Shown one piece after another: positions 7,512 to 16,444 of a DNA stretch of 64,000 nt. Under the pieces are notes generated by a model. That model worked only from the letters and a program-made list of their open reading frames with translations. It was not told the origin of the DNA and did not search any database. The first letter of the stretch is position 1. The number at the start of each line of letters is the position of its first letter. The translations under genes and the position numbers were made by a program. Origin of the DNA: Alistipes_A hominis (GTDB taxonomy: Bacteria; Bacteroidota; Bacteroidia; Bacteroidales; Rikenellaceae); NCBI RefSeq assembly GCF_014288115.1, contig NZ_JACOOK010000004.1:124001-188000 (forward strand), in the 5' to 3' direction.

Positions 7512-9455
7512 TTATTTCGTTTCGCTGATTCCTACGGCATATACCGGATCAAGACCTCCCGATACGGTGATGTTGACGGCATCTCCTCCATTGATGGTGA
7601 GACCTACGTTCATGTTATCCGTAGTCTGGTCGATCGAGTTGATCGGGAATCCTCTGGTAAGCCCGATGCTGATCAGTTTTTCGCAGACTTCGTCTTGGGT
7701 GAAAGAGGCAGTGCCGGAGACGAAGAATCCGGCCAGGTCGGCATCGGAGGGTTCCCCGTGATATGCGAAGAAACACTGCGTTTTCTTTGTGGTGGTGTGC
7801 GGCGCAGCCGACGTGTATCCGTTCGGCGCTCCCGGATTCAGGTAGAATCCGTTACCGGTGAATCCTTCAACTACAGGCCAGGGATTCTCTTTCGTGTCGA
7901 AGTTAAAGAACGTGTCGCCGTCCCAGTCGCCGGTATAGTGTACCCAGTTGCCGTTAGTTTGTTTGGCGAACATCGGGCCCTGACCGCCTTTTACAACGAC
8001 CTGAGAGGCGTGGAATGCGTTCTGGAGGTTGGGCGTTCCCGAAACCAGGATAGTGTTTTCATCCGCATAATCCGCTTTGTAATCCGCAAAGGGAACGGCG
8101 TCTTTTCCCAGGTGGTAGGTCGTGAAATCGGACCCTTTTTTCCACATGACCACGTAAGAATTGGTCTCGGGGATTTCATAGACTGCGATCGTAGCGGGAA
8201 TATCTTTGCCGTTAAACCGGTTGAGGCGTACCCAATCGGCCGGAATGTCTTTTCCGGTAATGTCCTTCGGGTTGAATCCTTCCACAACGGGAAGATCCGC
8301 GCCCAGGCAGGTTACGCCGTAGGATACCTCGTTTCCGTATTTATCCGACAGTTTGATCGCGGCGTTTTCGCTCGACAGATTCATCGTGGCCGGCGATGCC
8401 GACGGATTTACCAACGTTGCGTTTTCGGAGATGTCGATCGTTACTTCGATGGCCGATTTGTCGATCTGGGTCGTTCCGAAGTCGATCAGGATCTTTCGGG
8501 TCGCTTGATCGACTTTTCCGTTGACCGTCGTGCCGTCGTAGGATGCCTGAAGCGATTTTACGAGCGTATCGACTACGGCGGTTACCTGATACGGAATCGT
8601 GAAATCGTTCATAACGACATCGACCGTGGCGGGATCCTTCAGATTCAGCGTTTTGCTTACGGCGCCGCTCTCGTTATCTATCGTTGCGCCTTCGATCAGC
8701 GTGAAGGTTACCGGAATGGCCTCTACATCCACCGGTCTGGTATAATACAGTTCGATGGCTGCATTCTCTTTGTCGAAGCTTATTTTGGAGACATTGTCCG
8801 ATTCGACTTTTGAGATCAGTTCGGTAGGAGTCGCTTTGACCGATACGCCTGCCGACATGCCGCCGTCTTTGTAGTCTGCGATGATCGTTACGGTGTATTC
8901 GGTGCCGTTGGCCAATTCGTCGATAACCGCTGAAACGGCTTGCGGGTCGGCAACTTTGATCGGTTCCATTTCACCCGGCGCAACGGTAATCGTATAACCC
9001 GACAATTCGGCTTTCGGAACGATTTCCGGAACGGCCCATGTCAGCGTGATCGCCTTATAGCCCGCCTGGGCTGCTACGTCCGTGCAGGCCGTGTAGTTGA
9101 TCGCTTCGGTTTTCGGCGTTTTCTTGACCGTAAGGGCGTCGGACGACCCTGACGCGTAGACGGCTTTCACCGAAAAAGTGTATTCGGTGTCGTTGGTCAG
9201 TCCGGTCGCCGTGTATGCCATGCCGTTTACCGTAGCGCTGCCGTTGCCCGGAGTCCAGGTTACGGAGTACTCTTTCACCTCGCCGCTCAAAGGAGCGTCC
9301 CAGTTCAGGATGACCTGCCCGTCGCCGGCCAGTCCGACAAGGTTTCTCGGAGCCAGCAACGGGTCGCCGTCCGATTTGTCGTCGTCCTTGCACGATGAAA
9401 ACATCAGTGCCGGAATCAAAAACAACCATGCACTCAGTTTTAGGTAATTTTTCAT
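7512..9455 (-). CDS. Surface-type lipoprotein with two fibronectin type III domains and an unassigned C-terminal domain
   Basis: A 647-residue protein with a lipoprotein signal (lipobox FSSC near residue 22, followed by KDDD, an acidic stretch like the Bacteroidota lipoprotein export signal). Two FN3 repeats span roughly 35-115 and 120-212, each with the TEYTFSVKA or TEYTVTIIA strand. Residues 213-400 look like two further Ig-like strands of the DUF5018 sort (KISFDKENAAIELYYTRPV). The last 240 residues are Asn/Gly/Trp-rich and I do not recognise them; they may bind or act on carbohydrate. No SusC/D partners lie next to it. A substrate-binding or adhesion role is only inferred. Confidence 0.7.
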   Translation of the reverse strand: MKNYLKLSAWLFLIPALMFSSCKDDDKSDGDPLLAPRNLVGLAGDGQVILNWDAPLSGEVKEYSVTWTPGNGSATVNGMAYTATGLTNDTEYTFSVKAVYASGSSDALTVKKTPKTEAINYTACTDVAAQAGYKAITLTWAVPEIVPKAELSGYTITVAPGEMEPIKVADPQAVSAVIDELANGTEYTVTIIADYKDGGMSAGVSVKATPTELISKVESDNVSKISFDKENAAIELYYTRPVDVEAIPVTFTLIEGATIDNESGAVSKTLNLKDPATVDVVMNDFTIPYQVTAVVDTLVKSLQASYDGTTVNGKVDQATRKILIDFGTTQIDKSAIEVTIDISENATLVNPSASPATMNLSSENAAIKLSDKYGNEVSYGVTCLGADLPVVEGFNPKDITGKDIPADWVRLNRFNGKDIPATIAVYEIPETNSYVVMWKKGSDFTTYHLGKDAVPFADYKADYADENTILVSGTPNLQNAFHASQVVVKGGQGPMFAKQTNGNWVHYTGDWDGDTFFNFDTKENPWPVVEGFTGNGFYLNPGAPNGYTSAAPHTTTKKTQCFFAYHGEPSDADLAGFFVSGTASFTQDEVCEKLISIGLTRGFPINSIDQTTDNMNVGLTINGGDAVNITVSGGLDPVYAVGISETK

Positions 9456-9708
9456 AATCAGTGTGTTTTAGTTAAACAAAATAGGATATTGGTTTTATTT
9501 CGACGTGTTCGTTCCGTGCTGTTTACGAACTATAAAATAGTTATTGATAATAGACATAATTAATGAAAATTTTCTTTCGGGCCAAATTAAATAAAAAAAA
9601 TAAAACGAACAAGAGAATGTAAAAAAAATGAGATTAATTTAGATCGGGGCCGGTTCGCGTGGCGTTTCCGTAAGGCGGACGGATCGGTTTTGTTTGTTTT
9701 CCGATGGG

Positions 9709-11496
9709 TTATTCTTCGCTGATTGCGCGGAGTTGTTCGCGGTACGCGGCCAGAATGCGCGATTTGGAAATGAATCCGAGGTATTTCTTATCGGTCGTAA
9801 CGACCGGCAACATCCAGGCTTTGGAATCTTCGAAAGCGTCCAGTACGCTGCCGATCTGCTCGTTCTGGTAGATCAGGTCGGGCGGCGCGATCATGTAGCG
9901 GTCGATCGTCGTCCCGTATTTTTCCGGAGAGAACATATCGGCCCGCAGGTCGTCCAGTTGAACGATGCCCAGCAGGGTGCCGTCTTTGCTGACCACCGGG
10001 AAAATGTTCCGGTGGACGGTAGAGATAAGGTTCACGACGTCGCCGAGCGTCGTGTTCATCGAGATTTTGTAGAAATCGGTCTCCATCAAGGCGGGCAGAT
10101 CGAGGAATACCAGTACCGAACGGTCTTTGTTGTGGGTCAGCAGTTCGCCGCTTTGCGACAGCTTTTTCGTGTAGATCGAATAGGGTTCGAGGTAGTAGTC
10201 CAGCGCGAAAGAGAGCGCGGCGACCAGCATCAGCGGGACGAACAACGCGTAGCCGTTGGTCAGTTCGGCGATCAGGAAGATCGACGTCAACGGGGCGTTC
10301 ATTACGCCCGACATGACTCCTGCCATGCCCACCAGCGTAAACGGAATGATCGGTAGTTCGAGTCCGAAAAAATAGTTCAGCCCATAGACCATCGTCGCGC
10401 CGGTGAAAGCGCCTACGAACAGCGACGGGGCGAACGAGCCGCCGACCCCTCCGGCTCCGTTGGTGGCCGACATCGCGACCACCTTGAAAAACAGCGTGGC
10501 GATCAGGTACAGCATGACGACCCAGCCGATGCCCCGGTATTGGAAAAACATCGAGTTGTTGAACAGCGCATCGACGTTTCCGTGCATCAGATCGGCCAGC
10601 GATTCGTACCCTTCGCCGTAAAGCGGCGGGAACAGGAAGATCAGGACGCCGATGATCAGGCCGCCCGCGATCCAACGGCGGTACATGCTTTTGATCCGGG
10701 CGAACAATTGCCCGATTTTCGAGTTGATCTGTGTGAAATAGTACGACATCAGCCCGCATATCAGGCCCAGGACGATGTAGTACGGCAGGTGTTCCAGTTC
10801 GAACGAGTGCAGGATATTGAGGTTGAAAACCGGATCGAAACCGTTCAGGAAAAACATCAGCGTCGTGGCGGTCACGGCCGAAATCAGCAGCGGGATGATC
10901 GATGCGACGGTGATGTCGAGCATCAGTATCTCCAACACGAAGACGACTCCGGTGATCGGCGCCTTGAATACGGCCGACAGGGCCGCCGCCGCGCCGCAAC
11001 TCAGCAGCAGCGTGATGTTCTTGTAATTGAGTCGCATGAAGCGGGCGATATTCGATCCGACGGCCGCTCCGGTCAGTACGATCGGCGCCTCCGGGCCGAC
11101 CGAACCGCCGAAACCGATCGTCGCCGAACTCGCGACGATCGACGAATAGCAGTTGTGCGGCTTGATGCGCGACCCTTTTTTGCTCATCGCGTACAGTACG
11201 CGGGTCACTCCTTCGCTGATGTTGTCGCGCACGACGTACTTGACGAACAGTGTGGCGATGATGATTCCGATGACCGGATAGAACAGGTAGAAAACGCTGG
11301 CCGTGTCGATGTCGAACCAGCTGGTCAGCACGAAGCGGAAAAACATCAGCGCCCGTTCGAATACGAACGTAGCGAACCCCGCCGCCAGACCGACCACGAT
11401 CGCGAGCAGAATCATCAACTGTTTATCGGTCAGCCGCTTGGTAGCGATGATCAGGTAGCGGTACAGCAGCGCTATTTTGTTTCTCAGCTTAGGCAT
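9709..11496 (-). CDS. ClC-family chloride channel or Cl-/H+ antiporter with C-terminal CBS pair
   Basis: A 595-residue membrane protein. The ClC selectivity elements are visible: GFGGSVGPEAPIVLTG near residue 125, where the Glu of PEAP aligns with the gating glutamate of E. coli ClC (GREGP), and GGVGGSFAPSLFVG near 360, the GxFxP loop. About 450 residues of membrane domain are followed by two CBS motifs (about 455-595), which bind adenine nucleotides in related proteins. The retained gating Glu favours transporter activity but does not settle channel versus antiporter. The start MPKLRNKIALLYRY was chosen because the 82-codon in-frame extension reads into trpS and has no membrane character. 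It follows trpS by 29 bases and may be cotranscribed. Confidence 0.88.
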   Translation of the reverse strand: MPKLRNKIALLYRYLIIATKRLTDKQLMILLAIVVGLAAGFATFVFERALMFFRFVLTSWFDIDTASVFYLFYPVIGIIIATLFVKYVVRDNISEGVTRVLYAMSKKGSRIKPHNCYSSIVASSATIGFGGSVGPEAPIVLTGAAVGSNIARFMRLNYKNITLLLSCGAAAALSAVFKAPITGVVFVLEILMLDITVASIIPLLISAVTATTLMFFLNGFDPVFNLNILHSFELEHLPYYIVLGLICGLMSYYFTQINSKIGQLFARIKSMYRRWIAGGLIIGVLIFLFPPLYGEGYESLADLMHGNVDALFNNSMFFQYRGIGWVVMLYLIATLFFKVVAMSATNGAGGVGGSFAPSLFVGAFTGATMVYGLNYFFGLELPIIPFTLVGMAGVMSGVMNAPLTSIFLIAELTNGYALFVPLMLVAALSFALDYYLEPYSIYTKKLSQSGELLTHNKDRSVLVFLDLPALMETDFYKISMNTTLGDVVNLISTVHRNIFPVVSKDGTLLGIVQLDDLRADMFSPEKYGTTIDRYMIAPPDLIYQNEQIGSVLDAFEDSKAWMLPVVTTDKKYLGFISKSRILAAYREQLRAISEE

Positions 11497-11525
11497 GGCC
11501 GTCGCAGAGTTTAAGGGATTGCGGT

Positions 11526-12515
11526 TTAGAACGGTTTGATACCCATGATCCGGCGAACGTCCGACAGCGTCCGGCTCGAACTTTCGCGGGCCTTTTCGGC
11601 GCCCTGTTTGACGACCCGGCTCAAGTAGGCGTCGTCGCCGATAATGTCTTGGATGCGGGTGCGGATCGGGGCCACGACCTTGATCATGTCTTCGGCGAGC
11701 TGTTTTTTCAGGTCGCCGTAGCGGATCTCGCAGCGGTTCCACAGGTTGGTGAAATGCCGTACCGTATCTTCGGTCGAAACGGCTTTCAGCAGCGTGAACA
11801 GGTTGGCGATCACCTCCGGCATCGGACTGTCCGGCGCGGTCGGGCCCGAATCGGTCACGGCTTTCATTACTTTTTTACGAATCGCCTCGTCCGTGTCGGA
11901 TAGGAAAATACCGTTGCCCTCCGATTTGCCCATTTTGCCGTTTCCGTCCAGTCCGGGGATTTTTACCAGGTTGCCGCCGAACGTGTAAGGCTGGCATTCC
12001 GGGAAAAATTCGACCTGGTAAAGCTGGTTGAACCGGCGTGCAAACCGGCGTGTCAGTTCGAGGTGTTGCTCCTGATCCTTGCCTACCGGTACGCGGGTGG
12101 CGCGATGCTGCAGGATGTCGGCGGCCATCAATACCGGGTAACTCAGCAGACCGATGTTGACGTTGTCGGCGTGCTTGCGGATCTTGTCTTTGAACGAAGC
12201 GGTGCGTTCCAGCTCGCCGACATAGGCGTGCATACTCAGCAGCAGCGACAGTTCGGCTACTTCGGGAACGTCGCTCTGCACGTAGATCGTGGCAGCCTCC
12301 GGATCGAGCCCTGCGGCAAGGTATTCCGACAGCACGTTCTTGACGTTGACGTGCAGCATGTTGGGATCCGGATGCGTCGTCAGCGAATGGTAGTCGGCGA
12401 TGAAGAAAAAGCACCGTTCCGTGTGCTGCATTTTGACAAAGTTCCTGAGCGCCCCGAAATAGTTTCCGAGGTGCAAGTTTCCGGTAGACCGTATTCCACT
12501 GACAACAGTTTCCAT
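11526..12515 (-). CDS. trpS: Tryptophan--tRNA ligase
   Basis: A 329-residue class I aminoacyl-tRNA synthetase. The HIGH-like motif HLGNYFGA is near residue 17 after the family start VVSGIRSTGNLHLG, and the KMSKS loop reads KMGKSEGN near 193. PVGKDQEQHLELTR near 142 is the conserved ATP/Trp-binding region. Length and start fit bacterial TrpRS. It is upstream of the ClC gene on the same strand. Confidence 0.95.
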   Translation of the reverse strand: METVVSGIRSTGNLHLGNYFGALRNFVKMQHTERCFFFIADYHSLTTHPDPNMLHVNVKNVLSEYLAAGLDPEAATIYVQSDVPEVAELSLLLSMHAYVGELERTASFKDKIRKHADNVNIGLLSYPVLMAADILQHRATRVPVGKDQEQHLELTRRFARRFNQLYQVEFFPECQPYTFGGNLVKIPGLDGNGKMGKSEGNGIFLSDTDEAIRKKVMKAVTDSGPTAPDSPMPEVIANLFTLLKAVSTEDTVRHFTNLWNRCEIRYGDLKKQLAEDMIKVVAPIRTRIQDIIGDDAYLSRVVKQGAEKARESSSRTLSDVRRIMGIKPF

Positions 12516-12701
12516 AATTAAACGTTTGGCGCAACGCGCCGTTTATCGACAACAGATTCGGTTGAATGCGAATGTGTTGTCCGGATTCGACATGCCGGGA
12601 ATCGGTGAATCCCGGAGATTTCAGCAGACAAATTTACGAATTTTACCCTAAAACAGGCAGCTTTCCGGCAAAATAGATAAAGGATATATCGGAAAATGGA
12701 T

Positions 12702-12709
12702 TACTTTTG
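12702..12709 (+). promoter_or_regulatory. Bacteroidota -7 promoter element for the ABC exporter
   Basis: TACTTTTG fits TAnnTTTG and lies 28 bases before the exporter start. No clear TTTG is at the expected upstream distance. Confidence 0.45.
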
Positions 12710-12737
12710 TCCGAAGTAATCTAATGAAATCCAGCGA

Positions 12738-14567
12738 ATGAATACCTATTGGCGGCTGCTCGGCTTTGCGAAACCCATCGAAAAGTACGCGATCCCTTAT
12801 TTTTTCTACACGCTTTTTTACACGATATTCTATACGTTCACCTTCATGCTGATCATGCCGTTGCTCAACACGTTGTTCGTTGAGGACCAACTGCTCGAGC
12901 CGGTGACCGCGCTGCCGTCGTTCGCGTTGAATACGGATTATTTCAGGAGCCTCGTCAACTTTTTGATATACCGTGTCTTCGGAACCGATTATTCGAAAAT
13001 GGACGTGCTGATTTTCCTCAGCGTATTCATCATCCTGATGTCGTTTCTGAGCAACCTGTTCCGTTATCTCGGACAGCGCGTGATGGAGACCATGCGCGTG
13101 CGTTCGTTGCAGCGGCTCCGCAACCGGGTGTACGATAACGTGATGGGGTTGCATGTCGGTTATTTCAACAACGAGCGCAAGGGGGACATCATTTCGAAAA
13201 TTTCGTCCGATGTGCAGGTCGTGCAGTTCTGCATCACCAATACGCTGCTGGTTGCGTTCCGCGATCCGTTCATGATCGTCGGTTTCCTGATCGCGTTGGT
13301 GATGATTTCGTGGAAGCTGACGATTTTTTCGGTGATTTTCCTGCCGGTCGTGGCGCTGGTGATCGGTTCGATCGTCAAGCGGCTGCGCAAGTCGGCTACG
13401 GCTGCGCAGGAACGTTTTGCCGATATGGTCAGCCTGATGGACGAATCGCTGACCGGGATCAAAATCCTCAAAGGGTACAATGCGACCGACTATATCCGCA
13501 ATAAGTTTCACGATATCAACGGTCTTTTCTCGCGGATCTCGCTGAGCATGGCGCGGCGGCAGCAATTGGCGTCGCCGACGAGCGAGTTTCTCGGGATTTC
13601 CGCGGCGGCGGTGTTGATGGTCTACGGCGGCAGCCTGGTGTTGTCGGGCGATCTGGAGGCGAGCGCGTTCGTCGCCTACCTGTCGATCTTTACGCAGATC
13701 ACCCGGCCGTTGCGTTCGTTTACCGATTCGTTCGCCAACATCAACCAGGGGATTGCGGCCGGGGAGCGCGTGCTGGCGCTGCTCGATGAGAAAAGCAAGA
13801 TCACCAATGCGCCCGATGCAGTCCGGATGACCGGACTGCACGACGAAATCGAGTTCCGCGACGTGCGTTTTTCCTACGATAATAAGGAGGTAATTTGCGG
13901 CGTTAACTTCAAAATACGGAAAGGGGAGACCGTTGCGCTGGTCGGTCCGTCCGGCGGAGGCAAATCGACGCTTTCGGATCTGATCCCGCGCTTTTACGAC
14001 ATACAGGGCGGCGCGATCCTGATCGACGGGGTGGATATTCGTCAGTACGACATCGAAAGTTTGCGGGAGTATATGGGCGTCGTGTCGCAGGAGACCATCC
14101 TGTTCAACGATACGATCGCCAACAACCTGCGGCTCGGCAAGCAGGACGCCACCGACGAAGAGATCCGCCAGGCGGCCGTCGTGGCCAATGCGCATAATTT
14201 CATCATGGAGACCGAGCACGGCTATCAGACCAACATCGGCGACCGGGGCATGAAGCTTTCCGGCGGCCAGCGCCAGCGGTTGAGCATCGCGCGGGCCGTG
14301 TTGAAAAATCCGGAAATACTGATTCTCGACGAAGCGACCTCGGCATTGGATACCGAGTCCGAAAAACTGGTGCAGGAGGCTTTGAACGCCTTACTGAAAG
14401 GGCGCACTTCGCTGGTGATCGCCCACCGTCTGAGCACGATCCACAACGCCGACCGGATCATCGTGATCGAAAAGGGCCGGATCGCCGAACAGGGGACTCA
14501 CCAACAACTGATGGAACGGCACGGCATCTATGCCCGGCTGATCGAGATGCAGCAGGTCGAGGAGTAA
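12738..14567 (+). CDS. MsbA-like ABC exporter, fused permease and ATPase
   Basis: A 609-residue half-transporter with six membrane helices in residues 1-340 and a nucleotide-binding domain in 370-609. The ATPase has Walker A GPSGGGKST, the signature LSGGQRQR, Walker B ILILDEATSALD and switch region IAHRLST. The type IV exporter layout is shared by MsbA lipid A flippases and by peptide or drug exporters, and the region between helices is not diagnostic. A lipid or drug role is therefore open. It stands alone on its strand, with its own promoter and terminator. Confidence 0.88.
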   Translation: MNTYWRLLGFAKPIEKYAIPYFFYTLFYTIFYTFTFMLIMPLLNTLFVEDQLLEPVTALPSFALNTDYFRSLVNFLIYRVFGTDYSKMDVLIFLSVFIILMSFLSNLFRYLGQRVMETMRVRSLQRLRNRVYDNVMGLHVGYFNNERKGDIISKISSDVQVVQFCITNTLLVAFRDPFMIVGFLIALVMISWKLTIFSVIFLPVVALVIGSIVKRLRKSATAAQERFADMVSLMDESLTGIKILKGYNATDYIRNKFHDINGLFSRISLSMARRQQLASPTSEFLGISAAAVLMVYGGSLVLSGDLEASAFVAYLSIFTQITRPLRSFTDSFANINQGIAAGERVLALLDEKSKITNAPDAVRMTGLHDEIEFRDVRFSYDNKEVICGVNFKIRKGETVALVGPSGGGKSTLSDLIPRFYDIQGGAILIDGVDIRQYDIESLREYMGVVSQETILFNDTIANNLRLGKQDATDEEIRQAAVVANAHNFIMETEHGYQTNIGDRGMKLSGGQRQRLSIARAVLKNPEILILDEATSALDTESEKLVQEALNALLKGRTSLVIAHRLSTIHNADRIIVIEKGRIAEQGTHQQLMERHGIYARLIEMQQVEE

Positions 14568-14575
14568 AATTCCCG

Positions 14576-14608
14576 CGCGGCTTCGCTTACGGGTTGCCGC
14601 GTTGTTTT
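14576..14608 (+). terminator. Terminator after the ABC exporter
   Basis: CGCGGC pairs with GCCGCG around a 14-base loop and is followed by TTGTTTTC. Confidence 0.55.
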
Positions 14609-14644
14609 CAATTTGAAAATCGTTTTTCCGTGCGTGCGGAGTCG

Positions 14645-15163
14645 CTATTTGTCGATCCCGTCGCGCGAGCGTACGCCCTGCCGGTAATAGTGTTTTATTT
14701 CGCGCATTTCGGTTACCAGGTCGGCCCGGTCGATCAGTTCCTGCGGGGCGTAACGGCCCGTGATGACGATCTCGGCGGACGGATGGCGGCGGTCCAACGC
14801 TTCGAGCACTTCCCGGACGGTCAGCAATCCGTAGTGCAGGGCGATGGTCAGTTCGTCGAGTATCACTACGTCGTAGTCGCCGCCGGCCATCAGCGCGGCG
14901 CATTTGTCCAGTCCTTCGCGGGCCATCCGGATATCGGTCTGTTCCGGCTCCTCGCGAATAAAACAGCCGCGACCCAGTTGCTCGATCCGGAGTTTGTCGA
15001 ACATTTCTGCTATTTTCGTTTCGTGATAGGCCATGCTTTTGACGAACTGTCCGACGTAGACGCTTTTTCCGGCGCAGAGCGCCCGTACCGCGAGCCCGAA
15101 AGCGGCCGTCGTTTTTCCTTTCCCGTCCCCGGTGTACACATGGATGTATCCTTTGTTGCCCAT
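14645..15163 (-). CDS. btuR: Corrinoid adenosyltransferase (CobA/BtuR/CobO type)
   Basis: A 172-residue P-loop protein, YTGDGKGKTTAAFGLAVRA near residue 10, that transfers adenosyl from ATP to cob(I)alamin or cobyrinate diamide. DYDVVILDELTIALHYGLL near 97 is the Walker B region and EIVITGRYAP near 130 the family-specific strand, as in CobO/BtuR. It lies just downstream of btuB-btuG, after their terminator, so imported B12 would be converted to the coenzyme form. No corrin ring synthesis genes are in the window, which fits salvage. Whether it shares the btuB transcript by readthrough or has its own promoter is not clear. Confidence 0.92.
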   Translation of the reverse strand: MGNKGYIHVYTGDGKGKTTAAFGLAVRALCAGKSVYVGQFVKSMAYHETKIAEMFDKLRIEQLGRGCFIREEPEQTDIRMAREGLDKCAALMAGGDYDVVILDELTIALHYGLLTVREVLEALDRRHPSAEIVITGRYAPQELIDRADLVTEMREIKHYYRQGVRSRDGIDK

Positions 15164-15220
15164 GATCGTCGTGTTTTTACAAAAATACGGTTTATTGCGG
15201 GAAAAGCGGCGGACGGTACG

Positions 15221-15252
15221 GAAAAAAGCCCCGGAACGGAGGTTCCGGAGCT
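15221..15252 (-). terminator. Terminator after btuG
   Basis: Read on the minus strand, GCTCCGGAACC pairs with GTTCCGGGGC (one mismatch) and is followed by TTTTTT. It should end most btuB-btuG transcripts before btuR. Confidence 0.75.
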
Positions 15253-15274
15253 TGTCGTTTTGCGGCGGGAGCCG

Positions 15275-16444
15275 TTATTTCAGCGGTTGCAGCTTTTTAT
15301 GCGTGAATGCGATGTGCCCCGGAATGTCGCCCGTGGTGGCCGACCATTTGGTACGTCCGTCGGAGCCGTAGCAATAGATCTTTCCGGGCGTTATATAGTC
15401 TTTCGCATCGGTGACGAAAAAGTCTCCGTTGTCCGGGTTGACCGCGATTTCATAGGCTGCGGTATAATTTTTATCCGTTCCGTCCTTGATGAAATTCTGC
15501 CCGGCGTCTTTTTTCGTCCGGGTGTCTATGAAGGTGAACGAATAGGCGCTTTTTCCGGTGGTCATGTCCCAGGTGGCGCTGTACAGTAGCAGCGAGTCGC
15601 CGCGCAGGGCCATGTTGGCGTTCGGCACTTCGAGCGTGTCGGTCACTTTGTCCGTTTTCGTGTCGATCACGAAAGTCCGCGACGGGATGTCGTAGTAGTT
15701 CCCCGGGGTCGACACCCAGAGGTTGCCCGAACGGTCGAGCCTCATCTTCTGTATGTTGATCGCTACGTTGATTTTGTAAATCTCCTTGAATGTGCTCAGG
15801 TCGATCACCGAAACCGTGCTGTCGTAGACCGGAGCCCGGTATCCGCCGGAGTTGGCAACGTAAAGTTTGTTGCCGGAGACGACGATGTCTTCGGGCTGAT
15901 AGCCGACCACGCAGGTATCGACTTTCCCGAGTTGCGCCGTGTCGACCCGGGCCACGTAACCCTTCCGGGCGTTCGGATCGAAATTAAGCGGGCCTGCGTA
16001 GGAGCTGATGTAGACGTACTGATCTTTGAATGCGAGTCGGCGGCCGCTCGGAACGGAGATCTGCCCCACGTGCTTGGCCGTGTTGACATCCATTACTTCG
16101 ACCAGTCCCGAACCGCCGATCACGGCATACAGTTTTTCGCCGTAAACCTGCAGGTCGTTGCCCAGGTCGCCCAATTCCTTGACTACGCCCGGGTTCCGTT
16201 CGGGGTAGATGTTTTTTGTGTAGACGCCCGTTTCGTAGTCGAAATAGTCGAGCGAGGCCTTGTTGCTGCCTTGATTGCCTTCGTTCAGCAGGAAGAATCC
16301 TTTCACCGTACCGGCGGTCTCTCCCTCTCCGCCGCCCGAACCGGACGAAGGGGTGCCCGTTTCTTCTTTCCGGCAGGAGTTGAGGCTGCAGACGGCTGCG
16401 CTGAGCAGCAAAAGCAGCAGTGATTTTGTCAAATGTTTTTTCAT
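15275..16444 (-). CDS. btuG: BtuG-type surface B12-binding lipoprotein (beta propeller)
   Basis: A 389-residue lipoprotein with the lipobox-like SLNSC near residue 24. The rest is a YncE/DUF5074-like beta propeller with repeated strand motifs such as KLYAVIGGSGLVEVMDV, QYVYISSYAG, KLYVANSGG and DFFVTDAKDY. In Bacteroides this family (BtuG) sits on the BtuB receptor at the cell surface and captures vitamin B12 with very high affinity. The start codon overlaps the btuB stop by four bases, which indicates tight coupling and supports the BtuG assignment over a generic YncE protein. Both genes are behind a cobalamin riboswitch. Confidence 0.88.
   Translation of the reverse strand: MKKHLTKSLLLLLLSAAVCSLNSCRKEETGTPSSGSGGGEGETAGTVKGFFLLNEGNQGSNKASLDYFDYETGVYTKNIYPERNPGVVKELGDLGNDLQVYGEKLYAVIGGSGLVEVMDVNTAKHVGQISVPSGRRLAFKDQYVYISSYAGPLNFDPNARKGYVARVDTAQLGKVDTCVVGYQPEDIVVSGNKLYVANSGGYRAPVYDSTVSVIDLSTFKEIYKINVAINIQKMRLDRSGNLWVSTPGNYYDIPSRTFVIDTKTDKVTDTLEVPNANMALRGDSLLLYSATWDMTTGKSAYSFTFIDTRTKKDAGQNFIKDGTDKNYTAAYEIAVNPDNGDFFVTDAKDYITPGKIYCYGSDGRTKWSATTGDIPGHIAFTHKKLQPLK

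Noticed and set aside
10981..11115. Loss of the gating glutamate in the ClC protein (GSVGP read in place of GREGP)
   Set aside because: With the following Gly residues used as anchors, the Glu of PEAP falls at the gating position, so it is kept.
9788..11514. Long open frames within the ClC gene, on both strands
   Set aside because: Out-of-frame or antisense readings of a clear ClC protein; no start sites and compositions typical of shadows.
12648..14219. Long minus-strand open frame (over 500 codons) opposite the ABC exporter gene
   Set aside because: It is a mirror of the GC-rich exporter frame: no family features, and rich in Arg, His and Gln as expected from antisense reading.
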